DNA from: Paenibacillus solanacearum
GTDB lineage: Bacteria; Bacillota; Bacilli; Paenibacillales; NBRC-103111
Assembly (NCBI RefSeq): GCF_910593845.1
Contig: NZ_CAJVAS010000057.1
Location: 1-39,194, forward strand
Direction of reading: 5' to 3'
Length of the DNA stretch: 39,194 nucleotides
Shown: one piece after another, positions 24,774 through 35,413 of the stretch
How the letters are laid out: each line of letters begins with the position of its first letter
Position numbering within the stretch: the stretch's first letter is position 1
Position numbers and translations under genes: made by a program
The notes under the pieces: model-generated
What the model saw: only the letters and a program-made list of their open reading frames with translations
Told to the model about the DNA's origin: nothing
Databases searched by the model: none

Positions 24774-24798
24774 GGGATAACGCGTTATGCGTTATCCC
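24774..24798. terminator. perfect 10-bp hairpin between convergent genes
   Basis: GGGATAACGC-GTTAT-GCGTTATCCC. It lies 40 bases past the stop of the minus-strand beta-helix gene and 170 bases past the plus-strand hypothetical gene. There is no U-tract next to it on either strand. Two weaker hairpins precede it (GGGG/CCCC near 24712-24726 and CGGAC/GTCCG near 24749-24767), so this 230-base gap is a row of stem-loops without coding sequence. Confidence 0.45.
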
Positions 24799-24837
24799 AT
24801 AAGGATAGGAAGACGCGGTGATGTGCCGTTCTTTTTA

Positions 24838-26634
24838 CTACACAATGCCGGCGTCCGTCAGGTTGCCGGATTGGATCGTCCCCGACCCGCTGTCTTGGAT
24901 CGCGGCGGAAGTGCCGGACTCTCTCAAATCGTTTGCGAGCAGCGCGATGCTCGTCGAACCGGAAGCGACGATCACGCCCGCCGTCATCGGCTTCTCCCCT
25001 CTGCGAACGAGATTGCCCGATACGTAATGCCGCTGGTTGCCGTCCGATATTTTTAAAGGCGCCCCCGTCAGCGTGTTGTCGTTAATATTGCAGTCGTTGC
25101 AGTTTTTCACATTGATGCCGTTCTCCGCACTGCCGGCGATCACGTTATCCGCAATATGCGAGCGGTGGCTGCCTGCAAAATAAATTCCGTTGCCTACGCC
25201 GTCTTTGCCGACATCGGTGACGGCGTTATTGGCGCATACGACATATTGGCATGTATCGGAATGAATGCCGTGCGATTGGGTCGCGGCGATCACATTCCCG
25301 ACCATGTTAACCGATCCCTGCGACTGGACAACCGCAATACCTCTTTCCGTGCATTGCGTGACATGATTGCCGCTGACTGTCGCGCCTCCGGTGCAGCTGC
25401 CTATGTAAATCCCCCGGCCTGCCGCGCTTCCTCCGATGTTGCGAACCGTATTGTCGCTGATCGTAATCCGCGATATTTGATTCGCATGGATGCCGACGAC
25501 GCCCGATACGTTCTCCACCACATTCCCGGTAATCGCAATGTTCGCGATTCGTCCCCCTGCGTTGGCAACGCTTACAGGCGTATACACCCGAATGCCGCCC
25601 CAGTCGCTTTTCGGCGTAATATTTCGTAAAATATTGCCGCTCACAACTACATTATGAACTTCACCCGCCCGCGAGGAGATGTCGATGCCGGAGACGCAAT
25701 TCTCGAACGTATTGCCGCTGACGACGAGGTTATCGTAATTCCATGCAAAGACCGCGTTGTCCGACATATTCTCGAAGTGACAATCGGTAATCCGGATGTT
25801 GCTGTGATTGTACCCTTCAAGCACCGAGTGGCTGCCTACGCCCCGGCAGCAATTGATAAAGGTGCAGCCGTCGACCAAAATATTTTTGCAGGGCGTGTTG
25901 TCCCACGGGCCGAAATGCGGAAATGCGCTCTGCGTCGACAGGTCGATCTGGATCGCCTCCGCTTCCCGCGACGTGCGGAGATATCCTTCGAACCACACGT
26001 TCAAAATGCGGCATCCGTTCGTCGAATTGACCTCGATATGGTGGTCGTTCACGTTATTAATAATTTTCGTATCACGGATGACAAGATTAGTAGCATGGGC
26101 AAACGACATATGCGGGAATTGCGTCGGGAAGTTGGCTGAGTTGCCGTCCCAGGTTCCCCCGGCAATTTCGATATCCCCGTGACCGGTGTACCCAGTGCCT
26201 GTATTTTGGCCCTTCCGCCCGTTCGTCAGCATCGGCTTTACGTTGCTGCCGTTTCTGCGAATCGACGCATGGGCAGCGAGCTCCAGCTTCGTGCGGGCAA
26301 AGATGCTGAGCGTCGCGGTGATCGGGTAGACGCCGGCGGGGACGTACACCGTTCCCCCGCCCTGTGCATAAGCATAATCGAGCGCAGCTTGAATGGCCGC
26401 CGTGTCATCCGCGGTCCCGTCGCCGGCCGCCCCGAAGTCCTTCACGTTGTACAGCGCCAGCCCGGCGCCCGTCCCGCCGCCGCCATAGACGGACTGCGTT
26501 ACGGATTCTGCGGTTGCGCCAGGAAGCGCCCCCAACAATCCTCCCGCAACCAGCGTTGCGCCGGCCGCTCCCAGCGCTGTCAGCATCGTTCTTCGGCTAA
26601 TGCCGCTTTGTTCCTCAGGCTTCCGATGATCCAT
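24838..26634 (-). CDS. Tat-exported right-handed parallel beta-helix protein (pectate lyase superfamily)
   Basis: A 598-residue secreted protein. Residues 13-18 (SRRTML) followed by an Ala/Gly-rich hydrophobic stretch to about residue 42 form a twin-arginine signal. The pectate-lyase-3 type start NVKDFGAAGDGTADDTAAIQAAL (residues about 64-86, in part) leads into many beta-helix coils of the form NI-I-GNTFENC, N-V-GN. Polysaccharide binding or cleavage (lyase or glycosidase) is likely, but the substrate and catalytic residues cannot be read off. The ATG at 26634 follows AAGGGG, which overlaps the stop of the small gene upstream. The LacI-type regulator 2 kb upstream may control it. Confidence 0.88.
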   Translation of the reverse strand: MDHRKPEEQSGISRRTMLTALGAAGATLVAGGLLGALPGATAESVTQSVYGGGGTGAGLALYNVKDFGAAGDGTADDTAAIQAALDYAYAQGGGTVYVPAGVYPITATLSIFARTKLELAAHASIRRNGSNVKPMLTNGRKGQNTGTGYTGHGDIEIAGGTWDGNSANFPTQFPHMSFAHATNLVIRDTKIINNVNDHHIEVNSTNGCRILNVWFEGYLRTSREAEAIQIDLSTQSAFPHFGPWDNTPCKNILVDGCTFINCCRGVGSHSVLEGYNHSNIRITDCHFENMSDNAVFAWNYDNLVVSGNTFENCVSGIDISSRAGEVHNVVVSGNILRNITPKSDWGGIRVYTPVSVANAGGRIANIAITGNVVENVSGVVGIHANQISRITISDNTVRNIGGSAAGRGIYIGSCTGGATVSGNHVTQCTERGIAVVQSQGSVNMVGNVIAATQSHGIHSDTCQYVVCANNAVTDVGKDGVGNGIYFAGSHRSHIADNVIAGSAENGINVKNCNDCNINDNTLTGAPLKISDGNQRHYVSGNLVRRGEKPMTAGVIVASGSTSIALLANDLRESGTSAAIQDSGSGTIQSGNLTDAGIV

Positions 26635-26646
26635 CGTCGCATCCCC

Positions 26647-26829
26647 TTATCCATCCGAGTCGAATTGCACTTCAACCTTCTGCAGGAGGAGACAAGCCCC
26701 TCCCTTTACGAATACGCTGGAAAAGCCGGGAACAGTCCAAGAAGTGCCCTCATAGATGAATCGCATGCCCGCGCATGCTTTCGGCTCGATATAACACGGT
26801 GTCGAATAAAATCGGCTGATCCGACCGAC
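26647..26829 (-). CDS. small unrecognised gene lacking a standard start codon
   Basis: About 60 residues of protein-like sequence (RFYSTPCYIEPKACAGM, then FIYEGTSWTVPGFSSVFV) end with TAA at 26647-26649, 12 bases before the beta-helix ATG and inside its ribosome binding site. A perfect AGGAGG (26836-26841) follows the DUF1868 stop, and exactly six bases later, where a start is expected, the codon is GTC. No ATG, GTG or TTG in this frame fits; the next in-frame Met is residue 22 and has no good site. Either an unusual start or a start-codon mutation is implied. Three Cys and many aromatic residues suggest a small beta-rich fold. The family is unknown. Confidence 0.5.
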   Translation of the reverse strand, partial: VGRISRFYSTPCYIEPKACAGMRFIYEGTSWTVPGFSSVFVKGGACLLLQKVEVQFDSDG

Positions 26830-26845
26830 CGCTTCCCTCCTGTGA

Positions 26846-27550
26846 CTAGGCGGACCGGCCTTGCCGCTGCAGCGCTGCCCGCTCTTCCGGCGCATATGGA
26901 ACGAACCGGGTCATATCCTCAAAGACGGTATAATCGACTTTCTCCATATCGATTACGCTCAGTCTCTCGACAAGCTGCCTGGAATAATCCTGCTGAAACT
27001 GCTTGAACTCGGCCTCTTCCTCCGGAGTCAGCTGGATCAGCTGATAGCCGAACGAAATGTGAAAGCCGTATGTATCATGATTCGGGAACCGAACGCCCGC
27101 CGCACGGGATACCTCTTCCCTGAACGCATGAAGCAGCTGGCGGGTCGCCTCGTCATGAGGGCTTACGCCGATCGATGTTTTGCGCAGACCCTCCACCTTC
27201 ATCCGGAAATGCCCGGGGAAGGACACGGGTTCCAACGCTTTGGCGAAAAAGCGGTCGGTCTCTTCAATCGGCGTATCCAATTCGAGAAGAGACGTCCATA
27301 GCGCCGGTCTTCGGTGATAGTGGCACAGCAGCTCGATCACGGTCATATGAAATGATTCGGGCGGCGTCCACGCGAATTTATGCGCAAAAGAAAGCGCGGA
27401 AATATGCGCCTGCTGTACCCGTATAATTTCGTCGACCACGCGGCTTTCCGTCAGGTTGCATACGATGGTATTGCCCGGAAACGGGCGGAACGTGCCGTCT
27501 TCGTTGAATTTGGCTTGCTCGCCGACGGCTTTGGTAAATTGTTCAGACAT
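26846..27550 (-). CDS. DUF1868 domain protein, 2H phosphoesterase-like
   Basis: A 234-residue cytoplasmic protein of the DUF1868 family, part of the 2H phosphoesterase / 2'-5' RNA ligase-like fold. The two catalytic-type motifs H-x-T/S are visible: FHMTVIELL (about residue 88) and FHISFGYQL (about residue 177). Members act on cyclic or 2',3' phosphodiesters, but the substrate is unknown here. The ATG at 27550 is six bases after GAGGTG. It is followed at once by the AGGAGG of the small gene, so DUF1868, the small gene and the beta-helix gene look like one transcript. Confidence 0.85.
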   Translation of the reverse strand: MSEQFTKAVGEQAKFNEDGTFRPFPGNTIVCNLTESRVVDEIIRVQQAHISALSFAHKFAWTPPESFHMTVIELLCHYHRRPALWTSLLELDTPIEETDRFFAKALEPVSFPGHFRMKVEGLRKTSIGVSPHDEATRQLLHAFREEVSRAAGVRFPNHDTYGFHISFGYQLIQLTPEEEAEFKQFQQDYSRQLVERLSVIDMEKVDYTVFEDMTRFVPYAPEERAALQRQGRSA

Positions 27551-27702
27551 CTGGAACACCTCATGTTTGTCGTTATTTTTCTAATTACACATAGAATTGC
27601 CATTCGGATCTCGGCAGGTTCGTCGCGCGGCGTCCTCCAGCTTGCATGAAGAAACCGCCCTCCGCTTGCCGCTTGCCTTACGCCAGGACCGGCCGTATGT
27701 CT

Positions 27703-28701
27703 CTATTTGACGCTTTCGCGAACGACCAGCTGCGGATCGACCTCGATGGAATGGACCGGCTCCGTCTGGTCGAGCAGTCTGTCGATCACGCTGAACATTT
27801 CGTTAGCCAGTCTTTCGAAATCTTGCGCCATCGTCGTCAATGCAGGATAGTAGTACGGGGAGAGCGGAATATTATCGAATCCCATGATCGATACGTCGCC
27901 TGGAATCGACAAGCCATGCGCATAAATCGAATGGTAGACGGCAATCGCCTTCTCGTCGCCGGACACGAAGAAGACTTGCGGAATATCCCCCGACGCCAGC
28001 TTGCCGTCGACAAATCGCTTGATTCGCTCCAGATTGTTCATGTCATAGACGATTTCAAGCTGCTCCAGCGGCACGCCGTTCTTCAAATAAACGTCCTTGA
28101 TCGCCGCTTCCCTCTCCAGATTCACTTCGATCCTGGCGCCCAGAAGCAGGCAAATGCGGGTCAGTCCTCTCCCGAACAAATACTGCGTCGCCTCCAATAT
28201 CCCTTTCTTGTTATTGTTGCTGATGGAGACGGGCACCTGCTTGTTTCGTTCGAACGATAGAAACGGGATACGGTTGCTGCGAACCAGATCGATCCGCTTA
28301 TCCTGCTCCTGCAAATAAAAGAGCACGACCGCATCGATATAACCGCTGGATTGCTCCAAAATGGAGTGCCCCAAATCGACGTCATCGTAAATGATTTCCT
28401 GAATCAAGCTGTACCGCCGGCTCCGGGCCGCCTGGTTCATGTATGACATCAGAATGTCGAACCATTGCGTCGTGTTTTGCCCGTACGTTTTGCGAATGGA
28501 GACGAGAATGTTCTTCATCGTTTTGGTGCTTAAGTTTTTGGCGAATACGTTCGGTTTAAAATTCGTTTCGGCGATGACCTTTAAAATTTTATCCCGGGTA
28601 TCCGGCTTGACGTTCGGCTCGTTGTTAATGACGCGCGAAACCGTTTTGAACGAAAAGCCCGACAAGTCGGCAATATCGCGAATCGTATATTTTTTGTCCA
28701 T
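27703..28701 (-). CDS. LacI family transcriptional regulator
   Basis: A 332-residue regulator with the LacI helix-turn-helix at residues 6-27 (TIRDIADLSGFSFKTVSRVI), the hinge helix region FAKNLSTKT and a periplasmic-binding-like effector domain (about 60-332) with GDVSIMGFDN. It is expected to bind a palindromic operator as a dimer and respond to a sugar. Start ATG 28701 has GGGTGAGAG upstream. Two palindromes lie in its own leader and promoter. The downstream beta-helix cluster on the same strand is the nearest plausible target, which points to polysaccharide use; this is inference. Confidence 0.92.
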   Translation of the reverse strand: MDKKYTIRDIADLSGFSFKTVSRVINNEPNVKPDTRDKILKVIAETNFKPNVFAKNLSTKTMKNILVSIRKTYGQNTTQWFDILMSYMNQAARSRRYSLIQEIIYDDVDLGHSILEQSSGYIDAVVLFYLQEQDKRIDLVRSNRIPFLSFERNKQVPVSISNNNKKGILEATQYLFGRGLTRICLLLGARIEVNLEREAAIKDVYLKNGVPLEQLEIVYDMNNLERIKRFVDGKLASGDIPQVFFVSGDEKAIAVYHSIYAHGLSIPGDVSIMGFDNIPLSPYYYPALTTMAQDFERLANEMFSVIDRLLDQTEPVHSIEVDPQLVVRESVK

Positions 28702-28724
28702 GCTCTCTCACCCTGATGACTTAT

Positions 28725-28738
28725 TGACACCGGTGTCA
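28725..28738. promoter_or_regulatory. LacI-type operator or cre-like palindrome
   Basis: TGACACCGGTGTCA, a perfect 14-base palindrome with the central CG typical of LacI-family sites, 24 bases before the regulator start. It also fits the relaxed catabolite-responsive element TGWNANCGNTNWCA, so CcpA could bind it instead of, or besides, the local regulator. A half-site TGACAC recurs at 28754-28759. Its place downstream of the promoter would suit a roadblock mode. Confidence 0.6.
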
Positions 28739-28792
28739 TAATTTGCCATATCATGACACTTGGACTGCAAACGCACGCGGTCTGCTGCTTCC

Positions 28793-28821
28793 ATTAAACT
28801 CCAGTTTACAATGATTGTCAA
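28793..28821 (-). promoter_or_regulatory. sigma-A promoter of the LacI-family gene with a second palindrome
   Basis: Minus-strand -35 TTGACA (28816-28821, consensus), 17 bases, -10 TTTAAT (28793-28798). TAAACT-CC-AGTTTA (28795-28808) is a perfect palindromic pair of arms that covers the -10 and half the spacer. Start near 28786 gives an 85-base leader carrying the LacI-type palindrome. Confidence 0.7.
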
Positions 28822-28986
28822 TCGGTAAATTCATTTTCTTTGACTGGCTTGCCTTGTGCCATGCAGCTTCCCGCCCAGCGAAGGAAAAGGCCCGGTCGAT
28901 GCCGTAACGACGGCAATCAACCGGCGTCCTTATCCTCCAATGCGGCTGGAATGACGCAGCGCTTATCCTATTTTACTTCGCCAGGA

Positions 28987-29010
28987 GGATTGCGGCTGAA
29001 GGAGCAATCC
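28987..29010 (-). terminator. hairpin after gltD; rest of the gap shows nothing
   Basis: GGATTGC/GCAATCC, 7 bp with a 10-base loop, five bases after the gltD stop. It lacks a U-tract. Between it and the LacI promoter (28822-28986) I see only a short GCCGT-AACG-ACGGC hairpin near 28902 and no coding sequence. Confidence 0.35.
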
Positions 29011-29015
29011 GGCCG

Positions 29016-30500
<1,485 letters not shown>

Positions 30501-30551
30501 CGATTGGTTCCTCCAGACTCAAGGTTGAACACATCATCAACATCCGTCGGT

Positions 30552-33500
30552 TTAGTTTCCGCTTACGCGGGAGACGTCTTTCATGTTTTCCTCGAAGGCG
30601 ACGAGCATCGCTTCCTGCTGACTGAGGCCGGATCGCTTCACGCGCTCGATCGCCTCGAACATGCGCTTGTAGTCCTTCGGAATCACTTTGACGAATTTCC
30701 ACAAAGCCGCTTCCCAGTTCTGCAATATGCGCTGGGCCACGGCGCTTCCGGTGTAGGAGACATGGTGCTGAATCATATTTTTCAGCTCCGCGGCCTCGTA
30801 TACTTCCTCCACCGCTTCGAGCAGCACCATCTCTTTGTTGCACTGCGACTGGAACGTTCCGTGCTCGTCGAACACGTAGGCGATGCCTCCGGACATGCCC
30901 GCCGCAAAGTTGCGGCCCGTCGGGCCGAGGACGACGACGCGTCCGCCGGTCATATATTCGCAGCCGTGGTCGCCGACACCCTCGACGACCGCCCGGACGC
31001 CGGAGTTCCGCACGCAGAACCGTTCGCCGGCAATGCCGCGAATGTACGCTTCGCCATCGGTGGCGCCGTAGAACGCGACATTGCCGATAATGATGTTGTC
31101 TTCGGCGGCATAGGCGGCCTTCTCCGGCGGGAATACGGCGAGCTTGCCGCCGGAGAGCCCTTTGCCGAAGTAATCGTTCGCATCGCCTTCCAGTGAAAGC
31201 GTCATCCCTTTCGGCACGAATGCTCCGAAGCTCTGCCCCGCCGAGCCGTTGAAGTGCAGTCGAATCGTTTCGTGCGGCAGCCCCTCGAGGCCGTACTTGC
31301 GCGTCACTTCGCTGCCGACGATCGTGCCGACGACGCGATTGACGTTACGAATCGGCAGGACGGCGCCAACCTTCTCCTTGTTGTCGATCGCCGGCCGGCA
31401 AATGTCCATCAGCTCGGTCATATCGAGCGAACGGTTCAGATCGTGGTCCTGCGGAATAGAGCAGTAACGCCCCACCTCGTCGCCGACCTCCGGCTGATAC
31501 AGCAGCGCCGACAGGTCGATGCCCTTCGCTTTCCAATGCTTGACCGCTTCTTTCGTTTCGAGAACCTCGGTATGCCCGATCATCTCTTCCACGGTGCGGA
31601 ATCCGAGCTCCGCCATCACCTCCCGCGTATTTTGCGCGACGAAGTGCATGAAATGCACGACATGCTGCGGATCGCCGGTAAATTTTTTGCGCAGCTCCGG
31701 ATTTTGCGTCGCCACGCCGACCGGACATGTGTCCAGATGGCAGACGCGCATCATAATACAGCCGAGCGCGATGAGCGGCGTCGTCGCGAAGCCGAATTCC
31801 TCCGCGCCGAGCAGCGCGGCGACGACCACGTCGCGGCCGGTCATCAGCTTGCCGTCGGTTTCGACGGCGATGCGGCTGCGCAGGTTGTTCAGCACGAGCG
31901 TCTGGTGTGTCTCCGCCAGACCAAGCTCCCACGGCAATCCCGCGTGGCGGATCGACGTTTGCGGCGACGCGCCCGTGCCGCCGTCATAGCCGCTGATCAG
32001 CACGACGTCGGCCTTGCCTTTGGCCACGCCGGCGGCGATCGTGCCGACGCCGACTTCGGATACGAGCTTAACGCTGATGCGCGCCCGCGGGTTGGCGTTC
32101 TTCAGATCGTGGATCAGCTCCGCCAAATCCTCAATCGAATAAATGTCGTGATGCGGTGGCGGCGAAATGAGTCCGACGCCCGGCGTCACGCCGCGCACCT
32201 CGGCTACCCATGGATACACCTTCGAGCCCGGCAGCTGCCCGCCTTCGCCCGGCTTGGCGCCTTGCGCCATCTTGATCTGAATCTCGTCCGCATTCACCAA
32301 GTAGTTGCTCGTGACCCCGAAGCGGCCGGACGCCACCTGCTTGATCGCGCTGCGGCGCAAATCGCCGTTCGCATCCGGCCGGAAGCGCTCGTGATGCTCG
32401 CCGCCTTCGCCGGTGTTGCTCTTGCCGCCGATCCGGTTCATCGCGATCGCGAGGCTCTCATGCGCTTCCTTCGAAATGGAGCCGTACGACATCGCGCCCG
32501 TCTTGAAGCGCCTTACGATCGACTCCACCGGCTCGACCTCTTCGATCGGAACGGGTGCGCGGCCGGAGCGGAACGAGAACAGCGAGCGGAGCGTCATAAA
32601 CCGCTCGTTCTCCTGATGGATCAGCTTGACGAAGCTTTGGTACATGCCGTAATTGTTCGTGCGAACCGCAGCCTGCAGCGCATGAATCGTCTCCGGGTTG
32701 TACAGATGCTCCTCGCCGCTGCGCCGCCACTGCAGCTCGCCGCCGGCATCGAGCACCCGGTCGCGGCCTTCCTGCTCCGAATACGCCCGCTCATGGCGAA
32801 GCAGTGCTTCCCGAGCGATCGCATCCAGCTTGATTCCGCCGACCGGCGTATACGTCCATGTAAAATATTTGTCGACCAGCGAAGCATCGAGGCCGACCGC
32901 TTCGAAAATTTGCGCGCCCCGGTACGACTGGATCGTAGAAATGCCCATCTTTGCAAGCACCTTCACAACACCTTTGGTAGCTGCCTTTACGTAATTGTAA
33001 AGCGCTTTCTCATAGGTGATGTCTTTGAGCTGCTTACGCCGAATCATATCTTCAATCGTTTCCATCGCCAAATACGGGTTGATCGCGCCGGCGCCGTAAC
33101 CGAGCAGCAGGGCGAAATGATGCACCTCGCGCGGCTCGCCGGATTCGAGCAGCAGCCCGATCTTCGTTCGCGTGCCTTCGCGGATGAGATGATGGTGCAG
33201 GCCGGAGACAGCCAGCAGCGCGGGGATGGCGGCATGCGCCGCGTCAACGCCTCGGTCGGACAAGATGATCAGCGTCGCTCCGTCCGCAATCGCCCGGTCG
33301 GCAGCGGCATACAGCGCGTCCATCGCCCGTTCGAGGCCGTCCGTTCCTTCCGCTGCGCGGAACACGATCGGCAGCGTAACGGCCTTGAAGCCTTCCCGCT
33401 CGATATGGCGCAGCTTGGCCAGATCCGCGTTCGTCAGAATCGGCGTCTCGATCCGGATGTGACGGCAGCTCTCCGGCTTCGGGTCGAGCAGGTTCCCTTC

Positions 33501-35141
33501 CGGGCCGAGCGTCGTGCCCTGCGCCGTAATGATCTCCTCGAAATTCGCGTCGAGCGGCGGGTTCGTCACCTGCGCGAACAATTGCTTGAAATAGCTGTAC
33601 AACAGCTGCGGACGATCCGACAGCACCGCCAGCGGCGCGTCGAAGCCCATCGAGCCGATCGGGTCGACGCCGGTGCGGGCCATCGGGTCAATGACCTTCC
33701 GCAAGTTCTCGAACGTGTACCCGAACGCCTGCTGCCGCTGCAGCACCGTGTCCTCGTCGCCTTCCGGCACTTCCGGGGCATCCGGCAGCTCGCCGAGCGA
33801 GATCAGATGCTCGCTAAGCCACTCGCGGTACGGCTGCTCGCCCGCGATCCGCTCCTTGATCTCCTCGTCCGCGACGATCCGCCCTTCCGCCGTGTCGACG
33901 AGCAGCATGCGTCCCGGCTGAAGACGCTGCTTGGAGACAATGCGCTCCGGCGGAATGTTCAGCACGCCCGCTTCCGATGCCAGCACGATCAAGTCGTCCT
34001 GCGTTACGTAATAGCGCGCCGGACGCAAGCCGTTGCGGTCCAGCACCGCTCCGACCGATTTGCCGTCCGTGAAGGAAATCGCGGCCGGACCGTCCCACGG
34101 CTCCATCAGACAGCTGTGGTATTCGTAAAACGCTTTCTTTTTATCGCTCATTGTCTCGTGCTTAGACCATGGCTCTGGAATCATCATCATTGCCGCGTGC
34201 GGCAAGGAGCGCCCGGACAGCATCAGAAACTCCAGACAGTTGTCGAACATTTGCGAGTCCGAGCCGTCGGTATCGATGATCGGCAGGATGCTCTGGAAGT
34301 CGTCCCCGAACAAGTCCGTCCGGCACATCGCCTGGCGCGCATGCATCCAGTTCACGTTGCCCCGCAGCGTGTTGATCTCGCCGTTATGGATCAAATAGCG
34401 GTACGGATGCGCCCGCTCCCAGCTCGGGAACGTATTCGTGCTGAACCGGGAATGGACGAGCGCAATCGCCGATTCGAGGTCCGGATCTTTCAACTCCGTA
34501 TAGTAATCGTCGACTTGCTCCGGCGTCAGCATGCCCTTGTAGACGATCGTCCGGCTCGACAGACTGGAGAAGAAAAACATCCCCGCATCCTCGATCGCCT
34601 TGGTTCCGTTCTCCGCCAGCTTGCGGATGACGTACAGCTTGCGCTCGAACGCAAGCTCGCCCTGCACGTCGTCGGCAGCGCCGATGAATACTTGACGCAC
34701 GACCGGCTCCGCCAACCGGGCGGATTGCCCAAGCTTCGCGTTATTCGTCGGCACGGTTCTCCAGCCGAGAAACCGCTGCCCCGTCTCGCGCACCTTCTCC
34801 TCGACCAGCCGCTCACAGGCAATCCGCGCTTCCGTGTCCTGCGGAAGGAACAGCATGCCGACGCCGTACCGGCCGGGCTCCGGCAATCGAATGCCTTCGG
34901 CATCGCATACTTTGGCAAAATAGCTGTGAGGGAGCTGCAGCAAAATGCCCGCTCCATCCCCGGTATTGTGCTCTCCCTGACCGCCGCGGTGATCCAGATT
35001 GCACAGTACGGTAAGCGCTTGCAAAACAATGTCATGCGATGGCTTTCCCTTGATGTGGGCAACGAAACCGATGCCGCAAGCGTCATGCTCAAATTGCGGA
35101 TCATAGAGACCCTGTTTGACGGGCAGTCCATATTTGTTCAT
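30552..35141 (-). CDS. gltB: glutamate synthase large subunit GltB
   Basis: Makes two glutamates from glutamine and 2-oxoglutarate. The 1529-residue protein has an N-terminal class II amidotransferase domain whose nucleophile is C22 (HDACGIGF), exposed by removal of a 21-residue propeptide, then the central domain, the FMN-binding synthase domain (about 830-1210) with the 3Fe-4S motif C-x5-C-x4-C in CIMMRVCHLDTC, and the C-terminal beta-helix (GXXGXXXG repeats from about 1270). Start ATG 35141 has AAGGAAAGG upstream; the TTG at 35150 is too near that site. No LysR regulator of the GltC type is next to it; thymidine kinase is divergent instead. Confidence 0.98.
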   Translation of the reverse strand: MNKYGLPVKQGLYDPQFEHDACGIGFVAHIKGKPSHDIVLQALTVLCNLDHRGGQGEHNTGDGAGILLQLPHSYFAKVCDAEGIRLPEPGRYGVGMLFLPQDTEARIACERLVEEKVRETGQRFLGWRTVPTNNAKLGQSARLAEPVVRQVFIGAADDVQGELAFERKLYVIRKLAENGTKAIEDAGMFFFSSLSSRTIVYKGMLTPEQVDDYYTELKDPDLESAIALVHSRFSTNTFPSWERAHPYRYLIHNGEINTLRGNVNWMHARQAMCRTDLFGDDFQSILPIIDTDGSDSQMFDNCLEFLMLSGRSLPHAAMMMIPEPWSKHETMSDKKKAFYEYHSCLMEPWDGPAAISFTDGKSVGAVLDRNGLRPARYYVTQDDLIVLASEAGVLNIPPERIVSKQRLQPGRMLLVDTAEGRIVADEEIKERIAGEQPYREWLSEHLISLGELPDAPEVPEGDEDTVLQRQQAFGYTFENLRKVIDPMARTGVDPIGSMGFDAPLAVLSDRPQLLYSYFKQLFAQVTNPPLDANFEEIITAQGTTLGPEGNLLDPKPESCRHIRIETPILTNADLAKLRHIEREGFKAVTLPIVFRAAEGTDGLERAMDALYAAADRAIADGATLIILSDRGVDAAHAAIPALLAVSGLHHHLIREGTRTKIGLLLESGEPREVHHFALLLGYGAGAINPYLAMETIEDMIRRKQLKDITYEKALYNYVKAATKGVVKVLAKMGISTIQSYRGAQIFEAVGLDASLVDKYFTWTYTPVGGIKLDAIAREALLRHERAYSEQEGRDRVLDAGGELQWRRSGEEHLYNPETIHALQAAVRTNNYGMYQSFVKLIHQENERFMTLRSLFSFRSGRAPVPIEEVEPVESIVRRFKTGAMSYGSISKEAHESLAIAMNRIGGKSNTGEGGEHHERFRPDANGDLRRSAIKQVASGRFGVTSNYLVNADEIQIKMAQGAKPGEGGQLPGSKVYPWVAEVRGVTPGVGLISPPPHHDIYSIEDLAELIHDLKNANPRARISVKLVSEVGVGTIAAGVAKGKADVVLISGYDGGTGASPQTSIRHAGLPWELGLAETHQTLVLNNLRSRIAVETDGKLMTGRDVVVAALLGAEEFGFATTPLIALGCIMMRVCHLDTCPVGVATQNPELRKKFTGDPQHVVHFMHFVAQNTREVMAELGFRTVEEMIGHTEVLETKEAVKHWKAKGIDLSALLYQPEVGDEVGRYCSIPQDHDLNRSLDMTELMDICRPAIDNKEKVGAVLPIRNVNRVVGTIVGSEVTRKYGLEGLPHETIRLHFNGSAGQSFGAFVPKGMTLSLEGDANDYFGKGLSGGKLAVFPPEKAAYAAEDNIIIGNVAFYGATDGEAYIRGIAGERFCVRNSGVRAVVEGVGDHGCEYMTGGRVVVLGPTGRNFAAGMSGGIAYVFDEHGTFQSQCNKEMVLLEAVEEVYEAAELKNMIQHHVSYTGSAVAQRILQNWEAALWKFVKVIPKDYKRMFEAIERVKRSGLSQQEAMLVAFEENMKDVSRVSGN

Positions 35142-35253
35142 GCAGCGCAACCTTTCCTTGCTAAATTTTGGAATTTAATTAAAAATACAGCACAGCAAGA
35201 GCGACAATACCTAACATTGAGTGTAAGGGGATCTGCGAAGGTAAATATGTTTT

Positions 35254-35282
35254 ATATTAACATCCGATTTAATTTATGGCAA
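35254..35282 (-). promoter_or_regulatory. sigma-A promoter of gltBD
   Basis: Minus-strand -35 TTGCCA (35277-35282), 17 bases, -10 TAATAT (35254-35259), in an AT-rich stretch. The leader is about 105 bases long. The gltB-tdk gap of 312 bases is accounted for by this promoter, the tdk promoter and AT-rich sequence between them. Confidence 0.7.
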
Positions 35283-35382
35283 TTTAAAATATTTCGACTT
35301 TTCTGATATATTGACAGGTTTGCTGACACCGCTGGCGTATCCTTTCTCCGTTCCAAGACGCCGATGGGCAGGGCTCGTTCGA

Positions 35383-35412
35383 TTGTGCCAACCCTGAATC
35401 TTATGCTATGAT
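35383..35412 (+). promoter_or_regulatory. promoter of tdk
   Basis: TTGTGC (35383-35388), 18 bases, TATGAT (35407-35412) with the extended -10 TG at 35404-35405 (TGCTATGAT). It lies 42 bases before the tdk TTG start. Confidence 0.6.
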
Positions 35413-35413
35413 A

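Noticed and set aside
31254..35306. 1350-codon open frame on the plus strand opposite gltB
   Set aside because: It mirrors a certain GltB gene, has Arg/His/Asp-rich low-information composition typical of antisense frames in GC-rich DNA, and has no ribosome binding site.
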